Shown here: one piece after another, positions 42,706 through 48,862 of the stretch | How positions within the stretch are numbered: the stretch's first letter is position 1 | Layout of the letters: every line of letters begins with the position of its first letter | Assembly (NCBI GenBank): GCA_019747075.1 | Contig: JAIERF010000229.1 | Location: 1 to 48,862 of the forward strand | Source: Pseudomonadaceae bacterium | GTDB lineage: Bacteria > Pseudomonadota > Gammaproteobacteria > Pseudomonadales > Pseudomonadaceae | Direction: 5' to 3' | Length of the DNA: 48,862 nucleotides | Notes under the pieces: generated by a model | Databases searched by the model: none | The model's input: only the letters and a program-made list of their open reading frames with translations | Told to the model about the DNA's origin: nothing | Position numbers and translations under genes: made by a program

Positions 42706-44394
42706 TTACTTGCTGGCGATTTTCTTCAGCTCTTCGTCACGCAGTTCACGACGTAGGATCTTGCCGACGTTAGTGGTCGGCAGCGTCTCGCGGAACTCGA
42801 TGGCCTTGGGCATCTTGTAGCCGGTGACGTTGGCGCGCATGTGCTCCATCACCTGCTCCTTGCTCAGGCTAGTGCCTGGCTTAGCCACCACGAACAGCTT
42901 GATGGCCTCGCCCGAACGCTCGTCCGGAATACCGATGGCTGCGCATTGCAGCACACCCGGCAAGGTGGCCAGTACGTCTTCCAGCTCGTTCGGGTAGACG
43001 TTGAAGCCGGACACCAAAATCATGTCCTTCTTGCGGTCGACGATGCGCAGGTAGCCATCAGCCTGGATCACGGCGATGTCGCCGGTCTTCAGCCAGCCGT
43101 CGGCATCGAGGATTTCATCGGTGGCGTCCTGACGCTGCCAGTAGCCTTTCATTACCTGCGGGCCCTTGACGCACAGCTCGCCGCGCTCGCCCAGAGGCTG
43201 CTCGACGCCGTTGTCGTCGATCACCTTGCACAGGGTCGACGGCACGGGAATACCGATGGTGCCCAACTGGATGTTGTCGACCGGGTTGACCGTGGCCACC
43301 GGGCTGGTTTCGGTCATGCCGAAGCCTTCGCAGATCGAGCAACCGGTGACTTCTTTCCAGCGCTCGGCGGTGGCCATTTGCAGGGCCATGCCACCGGACA
43401 GGGTCAGCTTCAGGGCGGAGAAGTCCAGTTTGCGGAACTCTTCGTTGTTGCACAGGGCAACAAACAGAGTATTGAGGCCAACAAAACCGGTGAACTTGTA
43501 CTTGGCCAGGTCCTTGATCATGCCTGGCAGGTCGCGCGGGTTGGTGACCAACAGGTTGTGGTTACCAATCAGCATCATTGCCATGCAGTGAAAGGTGAAG
43601 GCATAGATGTGATACAGCGGCAGCGGCGCGACGATAATCTCCGAGGCCTCATGCAGGCTGGAGCCCATCAGGGCGCGGCATTGCAGCATGTTGGCCATCA
43701 GGTTGCGATGGGTCAGCATGGCGCCCTTGGCCACCCCGGTGGTGCCACCGGTGTATTGCAATACGGCGATGTCGCCGGCAGCCGGGTTGGCTTCACGGAC
43801 GATCTTGCCGCGGCCCTTGGCCATGGCAGCGTTAAACGTCACGGCTTGCGGCAGATGGTACGGCGGCACCATCTTCTTCACGTACTTGACCACAGCGTTG
43901 ATCAGCAAGCGCTTGGGCAGCGCCAGCAGGTCAGCCACTTCGGTGATGATCACGTGCTTGACGCCGGTTTTTGGCAGCACTTCTTCGGCCAGGTGGGCCA
44001 TGTTAGCCAGGCACACCAGCGCCTTGGCGCCGGAGTCGTTGAACTGGTGTTCCATTTCCCGCGCGGTGTACAGCGGGTTGGTGTTAACCACGACCAGGCC
44101 GGCACGGATAGCACCGAAGACCACGATCGGGTATTGCAGAATGTTCGGCATCTGCACGGCGATACGGTCGCCCGGCTGCAGATCGGTGTGCTGTTGCAGG
44201 TAGGCGGCAAAGTTGCCCGACAACTCGTACAGCTCAGCGTAGGTGAGGGTCTTGCCCAGGTTGCTGAACGCCGGTTTGTCCGCAAAACGCTGGCAGGATT
44301 GTTTCAGTACCGCCTGAATATTCGGGTACTGGTCGGCATCGATTTCGGCAGGAATGCCCGCAGGGTACTTGTCCTTCCAGAAGTTTTCAGACAT
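42706..44394 (-). CDS. fadD1: long-chain fatty-acid-CoA ligase FadD1
   Basis: 562 residues. AMP-binding signature YTGGTTGVAKG (214-224), GMTETSPV, GYWQR, GWLKTGDIA, the FadD-specific RKKDMILVSGFNVYPNELEDVLA and C-terminal VGKILRRELRDEELKK. It activates fatty acids with ATP and CoA at the inner membrane for beta-oxidation or lipid synthesis. The sequence start (MSENFWKDKYPAGIPAEID) is the one I remember for P. aeruginosa FadD1 (PA3299). It follows fadD2 on the same strand with 239 bases between, which hold an inverted repeat and the promoter region for this gene. Confidence 0.96.
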   Translation of the reverse strand: MSENFWKDKYPAGIPAEIDADQYPNIQAVLKQSCQRFADKPAFSNLGKTLTYAELYELSGNFAAYLQQHTDLQPGDRIAVQMPNILQYPIVVFGAIRAGLVVVNTNPLYTAREMEHQFNDSGAKALVCLANMAHLAEEVLPKTGVKHVIITEVADLLALPKRLLINAVVKYVKKMVPPYHLPQAVTFNAAMAKGRGKIVREANPAAGDIAVLQYTGGTTGVAKGAMLTHRNLMANMLQCRALMGSSLHEASEIIVAPLPLYHIYAFTFHCMAMMLIGNHNLLVTNPRDLPGMIKDLAKYKFTGFVGLNTLFVALCNNEEFRKLDFSALKLTLSGGMALQMATAERWKEVTGCSICEGFGMTETSPVATVNPVDNIQLGTIGIPVPSTLCKVIDDNGVEQPLGERGELCVKGPQVMKGYWQRQDATDEILDADGWLKTGDIAVIQADGYLRIVDRKKDMILVSGFNVYPNELEDVLATLPGVLQCAAIGIPDERSGEAIKLFVVAKPGTSLSKEQVMEHMRANVTGYKMPKAIEFRETLPTTNVGKILRRELRDEELKKIASK

Positions 44395-44429
44395 GGAAGC
44401 CCTCTCCTAAACTGCAGCTGATCTTTACC

Positions 44430-44444
44430 GCCTGAACGGCGGTT
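44430..44444. other. short hairpin in the fadD1 leader
   Basis: CCGCC and GGCGG around TGAAC form a 5-bp hairpin about 36-50 bases upstream of the fadD1 ATG. Further upstream GCCC/GGGC forms another small stem, with the minus-strand T run on its upstream side. They may be leader structures; no known riboswitch is recognised. Confidence 0.3.
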
Positions 44445-44556
44445 ATTTTTGGTTTTTTACCGGTCAATTTGCCCATTTACGGGCAAAAAACCGCGCCGAG
44501 CGTAACAGTTTTACCCAGGCCAGACCAGCAGCAAAAACCGCCCAGCGAGTCTCGAA

Positions 44557-44584
44557 AGTGACTAAAAATAGCATTTCAGTCACT
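44557..44584. promoter_or_regulatory. inverted repeat in the fadD2-fadD1 spacer
   Basis: AGTGACT (44557-44563) and AGTCACT (44578-44584) are perfect 7-base arms separated by 14 AT-rich bases. The site lies about 165 bases upstream of fadD1 and just past the fadD2 stop. It may be an operator for a dimeric regulator, but it does not match the PsrA motif I remember. Confidence 0.4.
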
Positions 44585-44633
44585 CACGAAAACCCGCCCA
44601 GCAGCAGCCCGAAAACCTTGAAAATAGGCGACC

Positions 44634-46322
44634 TCAGGCGATATCGCGCAGCTCACGACGAAGGATTTTACCCACCGGGCTCATCGGCAATGCATCGCGC
44701 AGGACGATATGCCGGGGCACCTTGTAGCCGGTGAAGTTCTCCCGACAGAAGGCCTTCAACTCATCCACCGTCACCCCGCCGGCACGCGGCACCACGAACA
44801 GCTTGACCGCCTCGCCGGAGCGCTCGTCCGGGACGCCGATCACCGCACAACTGGCCACCTGCGGGTGGGTCATGAGCACGTCTTCGATCTCGTTCGGGTA
44901 GACATTGAAGCCGGAGACAATGATCAGGTCCTTCTTGCGGTCGACAATCCGCACAAAGCCGTCGGCATCGATGATCGCCACGTCGCCAGTCTTCAGCCAA
45001 CCGTCGGCGTCGAGCACCTCGGCCGTGGCCTCGGGACGCTGCCAGTAGCCTTTCATCACCTGCGGGCCAAGGATGCACAGCTCGCCGCGCTCACCGAGCG
45101 GCTGCTCGACACCGTCATCGTCAATCACCTTGAACGCCGTGCCCGGCACCGGAATGCCCACGGTGCCCAGACGGGCCTGGTTGCCGTAGGGGTTGGTGCT
45201 GGCCACCGGCGAGGTTTCGGTCAGGCCATAGCCTTCCACAACCGTGCAACCGGTGATCGCCTGCCAGCGCTCGGCCGTGGCCTTGACCAACGCGGTGCCG
45301 CCGGAGTTGGTGACCTTGAGGTGGCTGAAGTCGATGTCCTTGAATTCAGGATGGTCCATCAGCGCCACGAACAAGGTGTTGAGCCCCAACAATGCGGAGA
45401 AACGCCACTTTTTCAGCTCTTTGATAAAGCCGCTGATGTCGCGCGGGTTGCTGATCAGGATGTTGTGGTTGCCATTGACCATCATGCACATGCAGTTCGC
45501 GGTGAAGGCATAGATATGGTAGAGCGGCAGGGGCGCGATCATGATCTCCTGCCCCTCTTTCATCAGCGGCTGGCCATCCTCGCCCTGTTGCGACAGGCAG
45601 GCGTGCACCTGCTGCATATTGGCCACCAGGTTGCTGTGGGTCAGCATCGCGCCCTTGGCCACCCCGGTGGTGCCGCCGGTATATTGCAGCACGGCGATAT
45701 CGGCCAGCTCGACCTTGACCGGCTTGAGACCATGGCCGCCGCCCTGGCGCAGCACCTGCTTAAAGGACTGGGCCTGGGGCAACTGGTAGTCCGGCACCAT
45801 CTTCTTCACATGCTTGACCACGCTGTTGACCAGCCAGCCCTTGAGGCTGGGCAACATATCGCCCATGCGCGCTTCAATCAGAAACTCGATATCCGTGTCG
45901 GGAAGCACTTCCTGCACCAAGCGGCCGAACACATTGAGGTACACCAGCGCGCGGGCGCCAGAGTCCCTGAACTGGTGACGCATCTCCCGCGCGGTGTACA
46001 GCGGGTTGGTGTTGACCACGATCAGGCCGGCGCGCAGGGCACCAAACACGGCAATCGGGTATTGCAGGATATTGGGCATCTGCACGGCAATGCGGTCGCC
46101 GGGCTTGAGGTCGGTGTGTTTTTGCAGGTAGGCGCCAAAAGCCGCCGAGAGACGGTCCAGTTCGGCGTAGGTCAGGGTTACACCCATATTGCTGAAGGCC
46201 GGACGATCGGCAAATTTCTTGCAGGAGCGTTCAAACACTTCAACGACGGATTTGTACTCCGTCAGGTCGATCTGATTGGCCACTCCGGCCGGGCGTTTAT
46301 CATTCCAGAACTCAGCAAGCAT
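44634..46322 (-). CDS. fadD2: long-chain fatty-acid-CoA ligase FadD2
   Basis: 562 residues, the same length as FadD1 and colinear with it: MLAEFWNDKRPAGVANQIDLTEY at the start, P-loop YTGGTTGVAKGAML, GLTETSPV, RKKDLIIVSGFNVYPNEIEDV and VGKILRRELRD at the C-terminus. The ATG at 46322 was chosen by alignment with FadD1; another ATG at 46343 would add seven residues, and a GGAG site lies between the two and serves the later one. The pair is a tandem duplication kept in Pseudomonas, in which the two copies are reported to prefer different chain lengths. It is divergent from the solute-binding gene at 46502. Confidence 0.95.
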   Translation of the reverse strand: MLAEFWNDKRPAGVANQIDLTEYKSVVEVFERSCKKFADRPAFSNMGVTLTYAELDRLSAAFGAYLQKHTDLKPGDRIAVQMPNILQYPIAVFGALRAGLIVVNTNPLYTAREMRHQFRDSGARALVYLNVFGRLVQEVLPDTDIEFLIEARMGDMLPSLKGWLVNSVVKHVKKMVPDYQLPQAQSFKQVLRQGGGHGLKPVKVELADIAVLQYTGGTTGVAKGAMLTHSNLVANMQQVHACLSQQGEDGQPLMKEGQEIMIAPLPLYHIYAFTANCMCMMVNGNHNILISNPRDISGFIKELKKWRFSALLGLNTLFVALMDHPEFKDIDFSHLKVTNSGGTALVKATAERWQAITGCTVVEGYGLTETSPVASTNPYGNQARLGTVGIPVPGTAFKVIDDDGVEQPLGERGELCILGPQVMKGYWQRPEATAEVLDADGWLKTGDVAIIDADGFVRIVDRKKDLIIVSGFNVYPNEIEDVLMTHPQVASCAVIGVPDERSGEAVKLFVVPRAGGVTVDELKAFCRENFTGYKVPRHIVLRDALPMSPVGKILRRELRDIA

Positions 46323-46501
46323 TATTATTATCTCCATCGACAAGCTGACCCGAATACGGGACTAGCGCCGAACTTAACAGCTCTGCAGCACGGCGCAAAC
46401 ACCTGCCGGAGGCTTATTGGCGAGATGAATCATTACAGTTTGTGCCAGTCTGATGAACACGCCTAAACTCCTCCCAAAGCGCCCGCCGCTGCGGAGTTAA
46501 G

Positions 46502-47236
46502 ATGCGCCTATCAAGCCTGTTGTGTTGCCTGCTACTGATCACCAGCATCACCGTCAGCGCCGCTGAGGTGCGCCTGGCCACCCTTGAATACCCGCCCTAC
46601 AGCTCAGTATCACTGCCAGAACGTGGCAGCATCGTCGAGCTGACCACCCGTGCCTTTGCTGCAACCGGCAACAGCGTGCAGATTGATTTTCTACCGTGGG
46701 CACGCGCCTTGGCGGAGCTGCGCAAGGGCAACTACGACGGCATCCTGCTGCTCTGGCCGGAAGAGATAGTCAACGAGCAACTGATCCCCTCGCGCCCACT
46801 GCTGTACAGCGAACTGGGCTTTTTTATTCGCAAAGACACGCCTGTAGTCTTCACCGACCTCAGTCAACTGACGGGCCGTAAGGTCGGTGTGGCCCGCGGT
46901 TATGGTTACCCAAAGGACATCCTCAATTCCGGCATCGTCAGCGAAGAAGGCACAGACGACCTGACCAACCTGCGCAAACTGGGCGCAGGGCGTTTCGATC
47001 TGGTGCTGTTGGAGCAACAAGTAGGGCTGCACCTGCTCAGCCGTGAACCGACGCTGCAAAAAAATCTGGCCTGGCAGGGACAAATCCTCGCGCGCATCCC
47101 CCTGTTCGTTGGCTTTGCCCCGCCCAAGCCTGGCCAGCCCGATTGGGCCAGCGTTTACGCCCAAGGCCTGAGCGCCCTGTTCGCCAATGGCGACTATCTG
47201 CGCATCCTGCAGAAACACAGTCAGACAATTCCCTGA
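46502..47236 (+). CDS. stand-alone periplasmic solute-binding protein (SBP_bac_3 type)
   Basis: 244 residues with a signal peptide (MRLSSLLCCLLLITSITVSAAE). Family-3 pattern: VRLATLEYPPYSSVSLPERGSIVELTTRAFAATGNSVQIDFLPWARALAELRKGNYDGILLLWPEE, then the hinge LTGRKVGVARGYGYP and RFDLVLLEQQVGLHLL. No permease accompanies it. It is divergent from fadD2 and about 65 bases upstream of the alpha/beta hydrolase. It is the fourth such orphan in the window. Confidence 0.82.
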   Translation: MRLSSLLCCLLLITSITVSAAEVRLATLEYPPYSSVSLPERGSIVELTTRAFAATGNSVQIDFLPWARALAELRKGNYDGILLLWPEEIVNEQLIPSRPLLYSELGFFIRKDTPVVFTDLSQLTGRKVGVARGYGYPKDILNSGIVSEEGTDDLTNLRKLGAGRFDLVLLEQQVGLHLLSREPTLQKNLAWQGQILARIPLFVGFAPPKPGQPDWASVYAQGLSALFANGDYLRILQKHSQTIP

Positions 47237-47301
47237 AGCGACTTTGCCCGCAGCCGCCAGACGTGCAAAATGCCCTGTCTCCCCGGGCACAAGGACCCGC
47301 C

Positions 47302-48258
47302 ATGCACCACGAATCTTTTTGGCTGAATGCCAGCGATGCCACCCCGCTCTACGTCAATCGCTGGTTTGCCGACGAGACGCCCAAGGCCATTGTCATGATT
47401 GCCCACGGCATGGCCGAACACAGTGGTCGCTATGGCCGCCTCGCGGCGGCCCTAGTCCAGGCGGGCTTTGCCGTGTACGGCCACGACCAACGCGGTCACG
47501 GCCGCAGCGCCGAGCATGGCATCAGCGGCCACTATGCCGATCAGGACGGCTGGTCCAAGGTGGTCAGCGACCTGGCCTGCATCAACCACCACATCCGCCA
47601 ACAGTACCCGGACACGCCGATCTTTCTGCTGGCCCACAGCATGGGCAGCTACATCGGCCAGGCCTACCTGATGCAGCACAGCTGCAGCCTGCAAGGCGCG
47701 ATTCTGTCGGGCTCCAACTACCAACCCGTAGGCCTGTACCGCGCCGCCGAGCTGGTTGCCCGCGTCGAGCGCTGGCGCCAGGGCCCGAGCGGGCGCAGCG
47801 CACTGATGGAGTTTCTCTCGTTTGGCTCGTTCAACAAGGCCTGCAAACCCAATCGCACCGCTTTCGACTGGCTGAGCCGCGACCCGGCGGAAGTCGACGC
47901 GTACATCGCCGACCCGCTGTGCGGTTTCCGTTGCACCAATCAACTGTGGCTCGATCTGCTCCAGGGCCTGCAACAGATCACCCCGCGCGGCAGCATGCTG
48001 CAGATCGACAGCAACCTACCGCTGCTGGTGATTGGTGGTGAATGTGATCCGGTGAGTGAAGGCAAACGTCTGAAAGACCTTGCCAGCGCCCTGTGCAGTG
48101 CCGGCGCCAACAACCTGCAAGTGAAAATTTACCCGAATGCGCGCCATGAACTGTTCAATGAAACCAATCGCGACGAAGTCACCGCCGACGTGATCCATTG
48201 GTTGAACCAGGCCCTGAGCGCCAGCCGTTATTGTCCAACCAGCAAGGAGACCCCATGA
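47302..48258 (+). CDS. alpha/beta hydrolase, monoacylglycerol lipase-like
   Basis: 318 residues. HGMAEHSGRY (oxyanion region), nucleophile elbow AHSMGS, acid Asp in GGECDPVS and His in NARHELFNE form the triad of the lysophospholipase/monoacylglycerol-lipase group. It has no signal peptide. Next to the fadD genes it could supply free fatty acids for CoA activation, which would fit its location (PA3301-like). The ATG at 47302 gives MHHESFWLNASDATPLYVNRW; the frame is open upstream but overlaps the preceding gene. Its stop overlaps the MaoC gene by four bases (ATGA). Confidence 0.9.
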   Translation: MHHESFWLNASDATPLYVNRWFADETPKAIVMIAHGMAEHSGRYGRLAAALVQAGFAVYGHDQRGHGRSAEHGISGHYADQDGWSKVVSDLACINHHIRQQYPDTPIFLLAHSMGSYIGQAYLMQHSCSLQGAILSGSNYQPVGLYRAAELVARVERWRQGPSGRSALMEFLSFGSFNKACKPNRTAFDWLSRDPAEVDAYIADPLCGFRCTNQLWLDLLQGLQQITPRGSMLQIDSNLPLLVIGGECDPVSEGKRLKDLASALCSAGANNLQVKIYPNARHELFNETNRDEVTADVIHWLNQALSASRYCPTSKETP

Positions 48259-48725
48259 GCCTGGTCAAGAACTTCCCCTACGACGCCCTCGAAGTCGGGC
48301 AAACCGCCACCTACAGCAAGCACGTCGAAGAGCGTGATATCCAGCTGTTCGCCGCCGTGTCCGGCGACTGCAACCCGGTGCACCTGGATGCCGAATACGC
48401 CGCCACCACGATGTTCAAGGAGCGCATTGCCCACGGCATGTTCAGCGGCGCCCTGATCAGCGCGGCGATCGCCTGCCAACTGCCTGGCCCGGGCACCATC
48501 TACTTGGGTCAGAGCCTGAAGTTCAGCCGCCCGGTCAAACTCGGCGACACCCTGAGCGTGCACCTGGAAGTGCTGGAAAAACTGCCCAAGGGCCGAGTCA
48601 AGCTGGCCACTCGGGTGTTCAACCAGAACGACGAGCAAGTGGTCGACGGCGAAGCCGAAGTGCTGGCCCCGCGCAGCGAACAAACCCTGGAAATGCCCGC
48701 CCTGCCGCCTGTCACCATCGGCTGA
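48255..48725 (+). CDS. MaoC-like (R)-specific enoyl-CoA hydratase
   Basis: 156 residues, hot-dog fold. The catalytic segment SGDCNPVHLDAEYA provides Asp38 and His43, the residues used by PhaJ-type (R)-hydratases, and HGMFSGALISAA follows. It hydrates 2-enoyl-CoA to (R)-3-hydroxyacyl-CoA, linking beta-oxidation to polymer or lipid precursors. It overlaps the lipase by four bases and has AAGGAGA upstream, so it is translationally coupled. In the same position P. aeruginosa has the MaoC-like gene PA3302, as I remember it. Confidence 0.94.
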   Translation: MSLVKNFPYDALEVGQTATYSKHVEERDIQLFAAVSGDCNPVHLDAEYAATTMFKERIAHGMFSGALISAAIACQLPGPGTIYLGQSLKFSRPVKLGDTLSVHLEVLEKLPKGRVKLATRVFNQNDEQVVDGEAEVLAPRSEQTLEMPALPPVTIG

Positions 48726-48740
48726 TCAAGCCCCCGCGCC

Positions 48741-48767
48741 GCGCCGGCCAGCACGCCGGCGTGGCGC
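48741..48767. other. GC-rich inverted repeats after the MaoC gene
   Basis: GCGCC/GGCGC arms (48741-48745, 48763-48767) enclose the perfect 12-bp palindrome CACGCCGGCGTG (48752-48763). The repeat may terminate the MaoC transcript or serve as a landing motif for the adjacent group II intron. There is no clear T run. Confidence 0.4.
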
Positions 48768-48791
48768 AAGCGCCCTACCCCGAACTTGCAG

Positions 48792-48862
48792 ATCGAGTAG
48801 GAGGCGGATTTACATCCGCCGTCCTCTCACACCACCGTACGTACGGTTCCGTATACGGCGGT
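48792..48862 (-). mobile_element. group II intron 3' end (domains V and VI), truncated by window edge
   Basis: Read on the minus strand, 48862-48831 folds as a 32-base domain V: a 9-bp lower stem ACCGCCGTA/TACGGTGGT, a two-base CG bulge on the 3' side, and a short 4-bp upper stem capped by GAAC. CGC lies at the triad position, as in class IIC introns. Domain VI follows: a 7-bp stem GGCGGAT/ATCCGCC (48803-48820) with a bulged candidate branch-point A at 48798. The intron should end at 48792 (...CTCGAT), with the downstream exon starting CTGCAAG. The reverse-transcriptase gene, if present, lies beyond the right edge. Confidence 0.85.

Noticed and set aside
46344..46501. PsrA-type site (CAAAC/GTTTG) between fadD2 and the solute-binding gene
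   Set aside because: A CAAAC and a GTTTG exist but are about 40 bases apart, not the 2-4 bases needed.
1..48862. CRISPR arrays, prophage genes, toxin-antitoxin or defence systems
   Set aside because: No regularly spaced repeats, integrase, phage structural gene, or nuclease/methylase defence pair was found; apart from the intron end the window is core-like.

Overview
This 48.9 kb window is an ordinary-looking stretch of chromosome from a Pseudomonas species or a very close relative. The base composition is GC-rich and coding density is high. Several gene neighbourhoods match Pseudomonas gene order as I remember it: dctB-dctD facing dctA; a ketoacyl synthase / ECF sigma / anti-sigma trio like PA3286-PA3285-PA3284; and tandem fadD1-fadD2 next to an alpha/beta hydrolase and a MaoC hydratase, like PA3299-PA3302. 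I see no rRNA, tRNA, CRISPR array, prophage or insertion sequence. The one mobile element is the 3' end of a group II intron at the extreme right edge.

Left part (1-10 kb). An acyl-CoA dehydrogenase and an AMP-binding acyl-CoA ligase form a two-gene operon. A small membrane protein and dctA converge on a bidirectional terminator. The C4-dicarboxylate system follows: dctA on one strand, dctB-dctD on the other, and between them a good sigma-54 promoter for dctA with two upstream palindromes that look like DctD sites. Next come an AraC regulator, a divergent S4-type pseudouridine synthase and a ClpP-fold periplasmic protein.

Middle part (10-31.6 kb). In order: a zinc-sensor (CZB) diguanylate cyclase, a conserved hypothetical, an orphan solute-binding protein, a secreted zinc phospholipase C/S1-nuclease-like protein, a DEAD-box helicase, a CigR-like protein, an orphan GspE/PilB ATPase, a double-cupin protein, RarD, a probable small RNA, a small secreted protein, a LysR regulator, an alpha/beta hydrolase with periplasmic PpiA, a lipoprotein, a COG3146-type acyltransferase, an OprO/P-type porin, the ketoacyl synthase/ECF sigma/anti-sigma operon, and a universal stress protein downstream of a P-type ATPase.

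Right part (31.6-48.9 kb). A MASE2 diguanylate cyclase lies beside two tandem solute-binding-like proteins. Then come an NTF2-like protein divergent from a DJ-1/AraC regulator with a perfect 16-bp palindrome between them, a globin, a secreted hypothetical, the ZapA/TIGR02449 cell-division pair, HrpA, the two fadD genes, another solute-binding protein, and a lipase-MaoC pair. The group II intron end, on the minus strand, closes the window.

Themes are fatty-acid activation and oxidation (six genes), C4-dicarboxylate uptake, c-di-GMP signalling (two cyclases) and four solute-binding-like proteins without permeases. I found no clearly new multi-gene system. The best leads are the dctA enhancer layout, the small RNA, the ketoacyl synthase/sigma/anti-sigma coupling, the cyclase-solute-binder neighbourhood and the intron end.
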